Origin: Hermatobates lingyangjiaoensis
Lineage: Eukaryota > Arthropoda > Insecta > Hemiptera > Hermatobatidae
NCBI GenBank assembly: GCA_026182355.1
Contig: JAPFBL010000049.1
Coordinates: 5,043,001 to 5,107,000, forward strand
DNA length: 64,000 nucleotides
Reading direction: 5' to 3'
The position numbers and the translations under genes were made by a program. A model generated the notes under the pieces. It had not been told where the DNA came from. It searched no databases and saw only the letters and a list, made by a program, of their open reading frames with translations. This document shows positions 24,779-36,121 of the stretch, one piece after another (within the stretch, counting starts at the first letter, position 1; each line of letters begins with the position of its first letter).

Positions 24779-27700
24779 TCTGGAGTGGCCTACACTCTAC
24801 TTTACTATAAGTAACTTAATGTCAAATTTCTTGAGTATATAAAACATAACGTCTCATTTAAGCATAACATATATATCTAAATGGGATATAATTATTAGCA
24901 CTTCGTTCGTGAGGTAGTACAGATAGTGATTGAAGGGCATATCAATTTATAAGCTTATTTTGGTACATCACAAATAATTTATTATTTGCAAATAATTTCA
25001 TTAGTATAACTACAGCAGTAATAACATTTTTGAAAAACCAAAGTGAACATTTCTTGAAACGAAATATTATCCTACAAGAGAACATGGCTATTGTTCAAAT
25101 AGCCAGTAGATTTCTTACATCGTTTACTTGACATCCTTCTACATTGAATATTAAAGTAAAATTTTCAAATTTAAAACAGGAAAATACTCTTATTTTTCTG
25201 ACAAACATCATAAACATCCAAGAAAAAATGTTGTTTTAAGATGATTTATAATTAAAGATGTACGATAATTACATTTATTAATCTCCAAACGAAAGATTTC
25301 AATTTTGAATTATCTTTTACATTTTTGGTTATTTATAGAATTATTATACTGGGAATTTTATAAGGCTTCTTAGTATTTAATAAGATCTTTTTCCTTCCCC
25401 TTTGTCAAATAACATATATAAGAATTTTTTCTGAGTGAGTGTTATCATTTTCCTGCACAATATTATTCCTCTTACATCTCATATACGTCAATAAACAATT
25501 CAAACTGTTCCTTTATAAAATCAATTTTATCTCAGTGGATTCGCTCAAAAAATTTCTAAGTCAATGTAAACAATGAAAAAAAATATAAAAAATTCGACAA
25601 GTATAGCAGGTGATCTCTTACTCTAAGATAAACAAACAGTTTTTATAGCGTTATTGCTCTTTCCCATAAGTGAAACTTCATGATTTTTACTTTACTATAA
25701 GTAAAGTATAGTGATCGTGAAAAAATTCGATCTCGAGATTTTGACGGAATTACATGTTTTGAGGTCCCAGAAGTCGTTTTATGACGTTTTTACGATGATG
25801 TCTGTGTGTGTGTGTGGGTGGGTGGGTGGGTGGGTGCGTGGGTGGGTGGGTGCGTGTGTTAGCATTGCTTGTTACCACGCTACGGTCCAGAATCTTTGAT
25901 GGATCAAGTTGATATTAAACACAAAAATGTGCCCTATAGAGAAGAAGATCCCTATTGTTTGGGAAGAATTATGCATGATGGGAAAGTCACTTTTTTTGCC
26001 AAAAACCGTTTTTTTTAAAACATTTATTCCTCCTAAACTCATAACCCTAGAGTTTTGAAATTTTGACATTATCCTTGAGGTTACAAATGCAACAAACGAA
26101 AAATATATTCAGAATTTTAAAACAACAAGAAATATTTTTTTTTCAATAAAATGTAAAAATTTTGGCTTATAATTCAATCTCGAACCTTGTGAGAGCGATA
26201 CAAGCCATACTGTTTGACGGACAAGAATGAAACTATGCCTACAAATAGAACATTATATGGCAAATGAGGTGAGATATTTTTTTTTTAAATTACTTTCGCT
26301 AAAGGGGCGTTACAGTACGATTTGTGTTTTCAGAAAATGATTTTTTGACGCTAAACGGCTCGTTAAAAAAAAATGAAAATTTGACTAAAAATGGATCAAA
26401 AAATTAGCAATTCACAAAAAAAAATTCATGAAGTTTCAATTACGGAAAAGAGCAAAACGATATAAAAACTGTTTGTTTATTCTAGACTAAGAGATCACCT
26501 GCTATACTTGTCGAATTTTTTGTATTTTTTTACATTGTTTACATTGACTTAGAAATTTTTTGAGCGAATCCACTGAGATAAAATTGATGTTTCTAATGGA
26601 AAAATGAAAATATATTATTGACTTATAAGAGATGTAAGAGGAATAATATTGTGCAGGTAAATGATAACACTCATTAAAAAAAAATTCGTATATATGTTAT
26701 TTGACAAAGGGGAAGGAAAATGATCTTATTAAATACTAAGAAGCCATAAAATTCCCAGTATAATAATTCTGTTAAAAATCAAAAATGTAAAAGATAATTC
26801 AAAATATAAATGTTTCGTTTAGAGATTAATAACTGTAATTATCGTACATCTTTAATTAACAAATCACCTTAAAACAACATTTTCTTCGCTGTTTAAGATG
26901 TTTTTCAGAGAAAAAAAGGGTATTTTACTGTTTCAAATTTGAAAATTTTACATTAATATTCAATGTAGAAGGATGTCAAGTAAACGATGTAAGACATCTA
27001 CTGGCCATTTGAACAATAGCTATGTTCTCTTGTAGGATAATATTTCGTTTCAAGAAATGTTCACATTGGTTTTTCAAAAATGTTATTACTGCTGTAGTTA
27101 TACTAATGAAATTATTTGCAAATAATGAATTATTTGTGATGTACAAAAATAAGCTTATAAATTGATATGTCCTTCAATCACTATCTGTACTACCTCACGA
27201 ATGCAATGCTAATAATTATATCCCATTTAGATATTTATGTTATGCTTAAATGATTCGTTATGTTTTATATACTCAAGAAATTTGACATTGAGTTACTTAT
27301 AGTAAAGTAGAGTGTAGGCCACTCCAGATTTTTTTTTTATGAATTGCTAATTTTTTGTTTCATTATTGGTCAAATTTTCATTATTTTTTAATCAGCCGTT
27401 TAGCGTCAAAAAAACATTTTCTGAAAACAGAAATCGTACTGTAACGCTCCTTTAGCGAATGTAATTTTGAAAAAAAATATCTCAATTAACACATAATGTT
27501 CTATTTATAGGCATAGTTTCATTCTTGTCCGTCAAACAGTATGGCTTGTATCGCTCTCGCAAGGTTTGAGATTGAATTATAAGTCAAAATTTGTACATTT
27601 TATTGAAAAAAAAATATTTCTTGTTGATTTAAAATTCTGAATATATTTTTCGTTTGTTCCATTTGTAACCTCAAATATAATGTCAAAATTTCAAAACTCT

Positions 27701-28041
27701 AGGGTTATCAGTTTAGGAGAAATAAATGTTTTAAAAAAAACGGTTTTTGGCCAAAAAAGTGACTTTCCCATCATGCATAATTCTTCCCAAACAATAGGGA
27801 TCTTCTTCCCTATGAGGCCCATTTTTGTGTAAAGTATCAACTTGATCCATCAAAGATTCTGGACCGTAGCGTGGTAACAAGCAATGCTAACACACTCACC
27901 ACCCACCCACCCACCCACACACACACAGACATCATCATAAAAACGTCATAAAACGACTTCTGGGACCTCAAAACATGTAATTCCGTCAAAATCTCGAGAT
28001 CGAATTTTTTCACGATCACTATACTTTACTTATAGTAAAGT
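24779..28041 (-). mobile_element. Family H copy 6, full ends, split by copy 7
   Basis: The 3' end (TCTGGAGTGGCC) is at 24,779 and the 5' end (CTTATAGTAAAGT as read on plus) at 28,041. The element is interrupted after 25,688 in the T tract of CATGATTTTT and resumes at 27,339 with TATGAATTGCTAATTTTTTG, which is contiguous in uninterrupted copies. Without the insert it is about 1.6 kb. Its GT/GGGT zone is at 27,897-27,930. No ORF longer than about 60 codons is convincing. Confidence 0.88.
25689..27328 (+). mobile_element. Family H copy 7, full length (1,640 bp), nested in copy 6
   Basis: Starts ACTTTACTATAAGTAAAGT after TTTTT and ends CACTCCAGA before a T10 tract. Both flanks are copy 6 sequence, so the ends are exact apart from the T run. 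It contains (GT)n-(GGGT)n at 25,803-25,858, the block GGGAAGAATTATGCATGATG and a subterminal CTTATAGTAAAGT, then the hairpin GAGTGTAGGCCACTC. It is visibly almost identical to the copy at 53,269-54,898. Confidence 0.92.
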
Positions 28042-28244
28042 AAAAATATTATTTTGAAAAACCATTTACTTTATACTTGTCATTTCATTAACTGGTTTTA
28101 AGTAAAGTAAAATTGTAAATTTAATGTAAATTATCATCACGTAGTTTAATCATCACATTGTTTAAATGCTTAAAAAGCATGTTACTGTTGTAATAATATT
28201 CAAATTAAAAGTTTATTATTTATGATAAAATTCTTATGATAAAA

Positions 28245-28290
28245 TCTGAACTGACCTACATTCAACTTTACTATAAGTAATCATACTATT
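28245..28290 (-). mobile_element. Family H 3'-end fragment, decayed
   Basis: AAAATCTGAACTGACC, then TACATTCAACTTTACTATAA, resembles the reverse of the family H 3' terminus with the hairpin partly lost. From here to 29,130 the sequence is unassigned. Confidence 0.5.
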
Positions 28291-29131
28291 TTATTCGTTT
28301 ATAATTTATTGAATTCTTGTTTTACTTTAATGTAACTATCGTGATGAAGTTATACCCGCTGGTAAAGTGCCATCCAAGTTACAATTTAATCATTATTATC
28401 CTAATCAATTTAATGATATCATTACTTCTATTATAGCTATAAATATTTAGTCAGTTATAAAGACTTTTAAATAATTGATTTTGAAACTAGAAGAGTGAGA
28501 TAAGTTATTATTAGGATCTACTGAGACGGATGGGCATGAGACTCATAGAATCGTGTTAGCGCAACCGTAGCGCCACCCAACTCTATGGGCTATCGGAATG
28601 TTTTACCAAAAATCATTCCTCTTCAAGGCAATTGCATCTCTTTCACATTGAATACAGTCAAAAGTTTTCGCAACTTCCAGAGAGCATCTGCATTATTCGT
28701 ATGATTTGTGACAAAAAACAAAAACATTTTATAAATTATATCTCATATAATACACATTCTCAAATGCATTACATTCATTACAGTAAACTTTATATTCTGT
28801 ACTATCTGTATTTCCTTCTGCTAGAAGAAGTAAACACTTTCTTACTTCGGTAGAAGTAATTTTATGATATATGATATGCAACGCCAGCAACATATTTTCT
28901 GACCCAGTCTGCTAACTTGATATAATTGATCTTGGTAAATATCTTATATCACAAATAATAATGATATCACAAACTTGTCAGTGGTAAATAGTTTGTAGTG
29001 TAGACATTCCAAAAGTAATGCTTGTATTTTTTTTAAACATGGACAGTTATAATTATCTATTTTAAAAATAATATCGTCAAGTATCAGCAGTTCAGTAAAT
29101 CTTTTTAAAAACGGTCCACAAGGACTATAAA

Positions 29132-29320
29132 ACTTTAAATTACACAAAGCACGACACAGAAAAAAGAATAAAAAGAACACTTACAGAATTCAATATTTCG
29201 AACTGTTGTTCGTCATCAGGAATAGACTAGAAGAGAGGACAAACAACAGTTCGAAATATTGAATTCTGTAATTGTTCTTTTTATTCTTTTTTCTGTGTCG
29301 TGCTTTGTGTAATTTAAAGT
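29132..29320. repeat. 83-bp near-perfect inverted repeat with 23-bp spacer
   Basis: Left arm 29,132-29,214 and right arm 29,238-29,320 pair with about two mismatches by eye. Each arm contains TCGAACTGTTGTTCGTC or its complement and a GACACAGAAAAAAGAATAAA block. The arm ends overlap a hammerhead-like motif. It lies at the junction of two Penelope-like remnants of opposite orientation. Confidence 0.9.
29194..29220 (-). ncRNA. Hammerhead-like motif 1
   Basis: The minus strand reads CTGATGA, then C-GAAC-AACA-GUUC, then GAAAT. It has the CUGANGA and GAAA cores of a hammerhead ribozyme around a stem II with 4-bp pairing. One unpaired base follows CUGAUGA, which departs from the strict consensus, so catalysis is unproven. 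Such motifs are known from Penelope-like elements. Confidence 0.45.
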
Positions 29321-29494
29321 TATATATAACATATATATATTGGTATAAATAGGCAGCAGATCCTCTTTTAAACAGGTAACATTAAAATTAACCACAGTCT
29401 CGGCATTCACGATCTTAAGACTGAGAGATTCAATCCTACGAACTAACCTCCTGCTAAAAGGGTTCAACTGGAAAAGGAGTTGGCCAAGTGACAT
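29300..29494 (-). pseudogene. Penelope-like element N-terminal remnant, minus copy
   Basis: Open from ATG at 29,494: MSLGQLLFQLNPFSRRLVRR, then SLSLKIVNAETVVNFNV, then TCLKEDLLPIYTNIYML. It then runs into the inverted repeat and loses similarity. The pattern of a basic segment followed by 'CLKEDLLP.YTNI' is the usual start of Penelope-like ORFs, before the RT domain. No RT follows on this strand, so the copy is truncated. The related plus-strand piece at 23,771 confirms this is a repeated family. Confidence 0.62.
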
Positions 29495-29697
29495 GTTAAA
29501 TTAAAATCGATGACTCATGCTTAGTCATTGCTATAAATAGATTAAAAGGATAGTACAGGTTAATATAAAGAGAAGGTCAAAGGTCAATAATGAACAAGAA
29601 ACAAGCGGTTAGAATAAAAGAGTTGAAAGGTCAACGGTATAACTGGACTAATAGAGAATAAATAGATTAAGAATATTAAAGTAAATGAAGGATAAAA

Positions 29698-29698
<1 letters not shown>

Positions 29699-29725
<27 letters not shown>
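29699..29725. repeat. (AT)n microsatellite
   Basis: Pure AT dinucleotide run just upstream of the Penelope-like C-terminal frame. A second run, also pure, is at 30,682-30,715. Confidence 0.95.
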
Positions 29726-29729
<4 letters not shown>

Positions 29730-29732
29730 TAG

Positions 29733-30425
29733 ACGAAACGATTCTTCGAACTGAATAAACAAGAATTTAAAGAAGAAGAAGGTCCTAGGAGGGATCGCAG
29801 TGACTCTAATTTTCTCATCACCACTTATTTTCCTGGTGCCCATAGGCTGGGTGCAGTTGTCAGGGAGTTTTTCCCTATACTTTCTTCTTCCTCCTGTACT
29901 TCTTCAGTCTTTAGTGAGCCACCTTCCATTTCCTATCGCAAACCTGCTAATCTTCAATCTATCTTCTCTCACATCTCTTCTCCTAAGCCTCCAAAAACTG
30001 CTGGTGGTATGGTTCAATGTGGACGTCGTGGATGTCTTACTTGTCCTATCATCAATCCTGTTCCTTCCTTTACCTCTGTCCATAGTAAACGCACCTACCC
30101 TATCTCTCACAAGACCTCTTGTACCTCTGGTAACTGCGTTTACCGTTTGGATTGCACCCAGTGTGATTCTTTTTATGTGGGTTTGGCTTCCACCAAGCTA
30201 AGCCTGCGTATGAATAATCACAGGTCATCCGTTGGCAAACGCAGTGACCTTCCCGTTGCTACTCATGCCAGTTCTCACGGACTCAGTTTTAATGACTGTT
30301 TCCGTGTACAGGTCCTGAGGCAGATTGATCAGACTAATTCGAAAGTTACTCTGAGAGTTTCAGAAGAAGCACTTATTAGTCTTCTGGGCGGTAGATCGGC
30401 TCCTGGGCTTAACCTCAATCATTGA
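29733..30425 (+). pseudogene. Penelope-like element C-terminal domain with GIY-YIG endonuclease, 5'-truncated
   Basis: One open frame of 230 codons with no internal stop, from just after TAG (29,730) to TGA (30,423-30,425). In order: SDSNFLITTYFPGAHRLGAV (the region after the RT that precedes the endonuclease), a linker, the cysteine motif CGRRGCLTCP, CVYRLDCTQCDSFYVGLAST (the GIY-YIG core, with VYRL and YVG standing for GIY and YIG), LSLRMNNHRSS with the catalytic-type Arg, and SEEALISLLGGRSAPGLNLN at the end, carrying the conserved Glu. Penelope-like retroelements use this nuclease for target-primed integration. The RT domain is missing, so it cannot act alone. The intact frame suggests fairly recent insertion or, less likely, a kept function. 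Confidence 0.87.
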
Positions 30426-30616
30426 TTTTTTTTTTTTTTTTTTTAATAGTTATCAGCTTTTAATTTTATTTTAGTTAAATGTTTTCTTTTTTTAATTTTT
30501 ATTTGGCTTTTATTTCTTTATCTTCCCTGTCTACCTTTCCTCCGAAAGTTGTTTGAGTGCTTCAGTTCGAACGCCAAGTCAGTCGTTATCAGCCTTTGGA
30601 GCGATTCACTTCTTTT

Positions 30617-30640
30617 CCTGAAGACGAGGACATCGAAATA
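30617..30640 (+). ncRNA. Hammerhead-like motif 2, downstream of Penelope-like ORF
   Basis: The plus strand reads CTGAAGA, then CGAGGACATC, then GAAAT: CUGANGA and GAAA cores with a short possible stem II. It sits about 190 nt after the ORF stop. It shares the TCGAAATAT context with motif 1. The 30,430-30,550 stretch before it is poly-T rich. Confidence 0.4.
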
Positions 30641-30678
30641 TAGTAGTGAGTTCAGTGGTTTCCTTTCTATGTGTTCTT

Positions 30679-30717
<39 letters not shown>

Positions 30718-30961
30718 TTTTTACTGGGTTTGTAAAAACGAAGTGAGTTGAACGAGGTAAGTAATGGGACGTCTAGTCCAAGCTGAATAACTATTAGAGT
30801 AGGTGAGAGGGAGATCAGATCACAGATGCTTTGTTAATTATCTGGTCATATACTGGTTCTTCGCGGGTCATGTCATCACAGCGTCATACTTTGTATATAT
30901 TACCTACTTCAGAAGCTCTTGTGTCGTGAAGGTTGGGAAATGATGAAGTAAGAAGAGACTT

Positions 30962-31425
30962 GCATACATCTAAATGTTTGATATTTCCTATAATTATTAA
31001 TCTTAATTTATTTGCATACCCTAATTATCGAAATAGAAAGGAAATTAAATAAATTTAACAAACTCATTATTTGTGCAATCCGTAATTTGTGGTATTTACT
31101 CATACTGGAGTAAATGGATAAACAAAGTCCTCACACACAAAAAAGAAGCCTGTTTTCTCGTTTCGAACACTTCGTGATCATCGTCAGGTAAACTTCCAAA
31201 GGAAAGAGTAGAGGATCGGACCTGAGTTAAACGTTCAGTCAAACAATTTAACAAAATAGTTAATTGAGAAACTGTTATAAAATAATTAATTGTTTACCTA
31301 ATATTAAAGCAAATCTTATTTAGATTAAATAAGTAGGAGTAATAATTCTTTGATTAAGGAGGCCCTTTGAATAACTCCACAAGGACCCTCGTAGATAAGT
31401 GGGTATGCCAGACGATTTTGAAGGA
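30962..31425 (-). repeat. Dispersed repeat R, minus copy (carrying an insert)
   Basis: Inverse homologue of 21,330-21,695. It contains the same ordered blocks, such as GAGGCCCTTTGAATAACTCC and GATAAGTGGGTATG. It differs by an insertion at 31,063-31,245. Confidence 0.75.
31063..31245 (-). mobile_element. 183-bp retrozyme-like insert with hammerhead-like motif and 10-bp target duplication
   Basis: Flanked by the direct repeat ATTTAACAAA at 31,053-31,062 and 31,246-31,255; the homologous repeat at 21.5 kb has this site only once. On the minus strand, CTGACGA (31,187-31,181) is followed by a bulged U, a stem GAUCAC/GUGUUC with a GAA loop, then GAAAC (31,164-31,160). These are hammerhead-type cores. 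There is no ORF. Small non-autonomous elements with hammerheads mobilised by Penelope-like machinery (retrozymes) are the closest known class; that link is inference. Confidence 0.65.
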
Positions 31426-31459
31426 GGTCAGGTAAACTGTAAGAGATCAACTGGTTATT

Positions 31460-31771
31460 GGAACAAAATATCTCCTGTAAAATATTATTTCGTAACACGA
31501 GATCTACACTTAATATTTTTCGAATATATTATTACTGTTGTAGTTATACTAATGATATTATATATAGCAGTGGTGTGATATACAAAAATAACCATATTTT
31601 TAGATAAGTGGATCAATCACTATCTGTACTACCTCCAGGAATGAAAGATCAATAATCTTCTCCCATGTAGACATTTATATTATGCCTAAATGGGACATTG
31701 TATATATGATATTCCAAAGAAGTATGATATTATTTTAACTTATAGTAAAGCTGAGTGTAGGCCACTCCAGA
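31460..31771 (+). mobile_element. Family H 3' fragment (copy 8)
   Basis: Carries GTTATACTAATGATATTATA, GATCAATCACTATCTGTACT, the subterminal CTTATAGTAAAG and the terminal hairpin GAGTGTAGGCCACTC followed by CAGA and T8. The 5' part is missing. Confidence 0.85.
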
Positions 31772-34150
31772 TTTTTTTTCTTGGCGTTGATATTACTCTA
31801 TATAAAAATCACTTCTCCATTTCCGTTCACATCAAATCTACAAATATTTCATAGTGCCTTAATTAAAATATTTGCAACACCCATAATGTTATAAAGGCTA
31901 GAAGTAGATCTAACATTTCCAAATTGTTTATAACTCCTTCCCGGGAATTCCCTTGTTTACAGGTATTCATATGAATATTAAATTATTTACATTGTTTTAA
32001 TTAATGACCTGTCATTATCAGCATAGAGCTCTTTTGTTGAAATCAGAAAGTTTTAGTCTAGGTGATCATTTGTGTTCACTTCGACGACCTCTGTAAAATA
32101 ATCTAGGAAGGGAATTGTACATAATCAACATATGGTCAAACCATCAGTGTTTCATTCTATTAATCTTTTTTTTTTTTTTTTTTTTTTGATATTTGATCTC
32201 CCGTAGAGGTTTTTCCATTTTTTGAAGTAAACATAAAATTAAACATGTTGTTATAAATGTTTACGTGGGAGATCATTATTAGTCTTTCAAAAATTGAAGT
32301 AGCACAGACAGCGATTAAACCATAATATCCCGAGAAATCCCAAAATAGGATGTGGCTAAGAGACTTGTTGGTGTGAAAAAACTATTGTATTTATATTGTC
32401 TTCATTATCATATTCCTCACATTTCGTAATTTATTTTGTTATAGTTATCATTTATAGATAGTTTATTGCATTTATTTATTTTTCTTTCTTTTCACAGTGA
32501 TATCAAAAGTTAGTGTCCATATCAAAAGCTGTAATCAGTGGATTTTTCTTTACTAATTTGTCATTTGTGTCTATCTGTGCTATCATTTTCACAGTGCATT
32601 TTCAATACATTTCAATTTTACATAGTTCTGATTATTTTAAAAAGAGCGCTAGCTGCAAACCGCACTGCTGTTAAGGTTTGCGGGTTTTCATACTCCTTAG
32701 GAATACACTTTTCAATCAACCCTTAGCCTTTATCACTAAGGGATCTAGAAGAACTGTGTTTTAAAATGTTATATTCAATTTTAAATTCTTCATTCAGGTG
32801 AAAATTTGGCTCTGGAGCAGTGAATATGGACAAACAGACTTCTAGAGCAGTCTATTCCTGGAAAATAGTTTTGATGTCCAAACAGGTAAAAGCAAGGCAC
32901 TAAATGGAAATCATGTTACGACTAGCGAAGGAAGATGGAAACTGAAGTAAAAATAAGGGAAGGGATAATAGTAGTGTAAAAGGATACTTGAATAAACAAT
33001 TTTCTAAGCAAATCAACGTCGATGAAGGTATATTACACAGTATCACTTTCACAAAAATTGAGATCACAGTGTGATAATTCCAATAAACGAAAAAGGAAGT
33101 CAGTCTCAAAAAACAACTACAGAAACAGGTTTGTCAAATATACATAATTACCTAGACAATCTGTCATCCAAAGCCATTACAATGAACTTCAGCCTAGCAT
33201 TTTTAAGCACTAAAAGAGTATCTGGATCACTCCAAGATAACTAGTAAGGACATAAAATCAATCCTAAAGTAATTTCAGAACCAAAATAATAGAATCCGTA
33301 AGAAAAGAGACAGCACTAATGCAAGGGCAAATTTATAAGAGATACTGAGGGTCTTGCATGACAAACCTTGAAGAGATTAGTACGAGTACTATTATCACAA
33401 GGATGGTCTGCGATCAGTTAACTCAGTTACGCCAAAGGAGCCGATTATATTTCTTTTAAAGATTAATTACAAAAAATTAAAGATATTTTAAACTGCTAAT
33501 GTGATAATGAAGAACAATAAAATTCTTAAAACAACAAACGCAAATCCAAATCAACTATACATCATGTTTTACGGTGTGTTATGAATGGTTGTCTAACGAA
33601 TGTTTTGTAATGAATCTACATGTACCCTTTAAAAAATCCTAACATCAGATATACAATTCTAGTTTCTTTGAGAACCCTATTGTCTATGGATAATATTGAA
33701 GCGTGGAAAAGTTACTTTCCGTTTTTTTACGGCCAAACGGCTACAAATTTTAAGCCACTTCTAAGGTTAAAGATTCGAGAAATTTAAAATTTTGTGTGAG
33801 GTATTGTCTTACTATGAATATTTTTTGAGCTTACAATATAAGAAGAGCAATACTGCACTGCAATTGACAAGTACTAGGTTCTATCTGTAGTAACATGAGA
33901 AGTTTTTGGTAACTAAGCATCTTCATAACATACCTGTCAGAAGTGAAAAGCAACTACAATAATTTTTAGTTAACAAAACAGAAATGCCATTAACTCTTGA
34001 AGAAATCACTCTTGGCTACTTCTTAGACATAGAAGAACTTTTTTGTTACACTCCTATGAATCCATTGATCAGCACTTATATATTGATCTATATATCCAGG
34101 AACTATACAAATGACTACAGTAGTTTAACGCAAGAATAATAAGTATAGGT
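31772..34150. other. Mostly unassigned; decayed family H pieces
   Basis: A T23 run lies at 32,166-32,188, with minus-oriented family H-like blocks around 32,190-32,340 (ATCATTATTAGTCTTTC). Plus-oriented family H-like blocks occur around 33,590-33,900 (GGTTGTCTAACGAATGTTTT, GGATAATATTGAAG). No gene recognised. Confidence 0.4.
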
Positions 34151-34189
34151 ACAGGATATACCAAAACTGAAATGTGACTGCTAAATGCT

Positions 34190-34640
34190 GTTGTCTGACA
34201 GGTGCGCTATTGCCCCTACTGTGGTGGTTAGTTGTGGCTGATTTACTGTACTCTCTAAATAAGTTCGGATATGCAATAATTTGCATATGACGTTGCTATT
34301 ATAGGTGTGTTATATGGTATTCAACCATTAGAAGTGCTCGATAGTACTTCTTTTGAGATTATACAGCATCCTCTCCAAATATTTGAAGAGAGGGTATGCA
34401 GAAAAGTCTGTACATCAGTCCAGCAAAAACAGTCTTTGACTTTTCACAACAAGAAACAAAATAGGTCAGAAAATTCTGACCCTCTTCGTTAAAAATATTG
34501 AATGAGAACTCTCAGAGGTATGGAAAACATTGGGGTATCTTTAGGTGAACGAATGAACTGGAATACCCATTGCAACAATATATCATGCGGTTGTTATGAT
34601 CGGCACTTGACCACGACTGTTACAGCACAGAGTTCTTTAA
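34190..34640 (+). pseudogene. Non-LTR retrotransposon RT relic
   Basis: Frame-broken pieces in RT order: an LWLIYCTL-like palm segment, then YDVAIIGVLYGIQPLE (around the usual YADD catalytic box), and ENIGVSLGERMNWNTHCNN, the usual 'KYLGV.LD..L.W..H' segment after the palm. Several frameshifts and stops. It is the same type as the relics at 46.3 and 55.9 kb. Confidence 0.6.
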
Positions 34641-35629
34641 TTTATTCTTCAAACTTAATCAATATCCTACTCTATTTTTTTAAAAAAATTATCAATTCCA
34701 ATCAGACTGATAAGGATTTACAACGAATGTATTTACAATGTTATTATATTTTCTTTACAGGTAATTTTTAGTAATTAAAAACAAAAAAAAAACAAAAACT
34801 GACAAGTTACTGAAGTCAAACGTACAGTTAATATTCACTTGAACAAAGGGTCAACTCCTTCAGACCTGGTTCGCTGTTCTTTCCTTGTACTTCTTCAAGT
34901 TCCAACTGATAAATAAATAACACTTCGTAGCAATGGCACTCACCTTGCTAATGGCTAGGTGCAAAACCTAAAGTCTTTGCAAACAGTAACAGTCACTCTC
35001 TTTACTAATAATTCCACTGTGTGCAGCCTCCAGCACAACAGCAGTTCATGAAATATCTGTTATCACCCACCGAAAAAAAGAACATCTCTCCGTTGTCTCT
35101 TCACTCTTCCATGGTTCTCTCTGCTGTTGTCCTCTTGTCGGCAAGGAGACCACTCTGTCTTTGTTTTCTTTTTACACATTTTACAAGTTCAGCTGTTACT
35201 AAATATTTAAAATGTTTCAAAATGTTGATAAACAATATTTTTAAACACAATTTAGCATTATGAGTTAGAAATTCGTATCAGCCATGTAACAGATACATGG
35301 GCTAAGGGCACAGACATATATTCTACCATAAGAGATTCTTTCGTAGAACATGGTCTCTTCTTGAAATCTACACTTTGATTCTACAAAAATTATTATTACT
35401 GCTGTCGAAAAATCAATGACATCAAATGAATCGTTAATGTAGTATTCTAAGGTAAATGAACAATGTACCAAAGTTTTTCATAATAAAGTATAAAGAAAAT
35501 CGTGTCTAGTTATAGTAGCATAATGGAACGAAACATTAATAGTTTGGTTTTGTAATGCCTGATTCAATTGTCCTCATGGAATACTTTACAGGGGTCTTCA
35601 ATGTAATTAAAAATGATTATGTGGATTAG

Positions 35630-35866
35630 AGCTTGTTGATTTCAAGAAAGAAGTCCTTGTCTGGTAAATTGAGGTGTCAAAAATTAAACAACGCCAGTAA
35701 GAATAAGTTAACTGTCATCTGGGTGCTTGGACAGAATAAAATACAGGGATATGAAGCAGTGGAGTTATTGGATAAGGTTGCGTCCAAACAAACCGTTTAC
35801 TACATGAAGCCTTTTGCACAACACTTCAGCTATCTCAATCGCTCAATAGCTGAAATTGGTTTATGA
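35630..35866 (+). pseudogene. Non-LTR retrotransposon RNase H relic
   Basis: LTVIWVLGQNKIQGYEAVEL, then LDKVASKQTVYYMKPFAQ, matches the RNase H C-terminal pattern 'V.WVPGH.GI.GNE.AD.LAK.A...'. The catalytic His and Asp of that pattern are replaced (LGQ for PGH, VEL for AD.L), so it is dead. The spacing after the RT relic at 34.2-34.6 kb would suit a single old element. Confidence 0.62.
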
Positions 35867-36121
35867 ATGAAAAAAAAAACAGATAAGAGGGTTCCTCGGG
35901 TCTAACTTAGTCTAATATACTCTTTTCAACTGAACATAATTTGTAAAGAGAATAATGAATATTCAAAGGAAAAAATTAAAAAATATATGTAAAATATCTA
36001 ACTGGACAATGCTCTCTTAACTGCCACTTCTGCTTGATGTAATTAACATAATACTAAGTCTGTCAGGAAGAGGGGAAACCTTTGGACGAATGTTACATCA
36101 ATGCTCTGGTATTCACCATTA

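Noticed and set aside
25711..25899. Recurrent ORF MIVKKFDLEILTELHVLRSQ in several places (also 27,837-28,019 and 53,291-53,482)
   Set aside because: It lies in the family H 5' end and runs into the GT/GGGT zone. The peptide is kept only because the DNA copies are young.
28530..28600. tRNA-like patch near GTGTTAGCGCAACCGTAGCG
   Set aside because: No proper A and B boxes at the right spacing and no acceptor stem.
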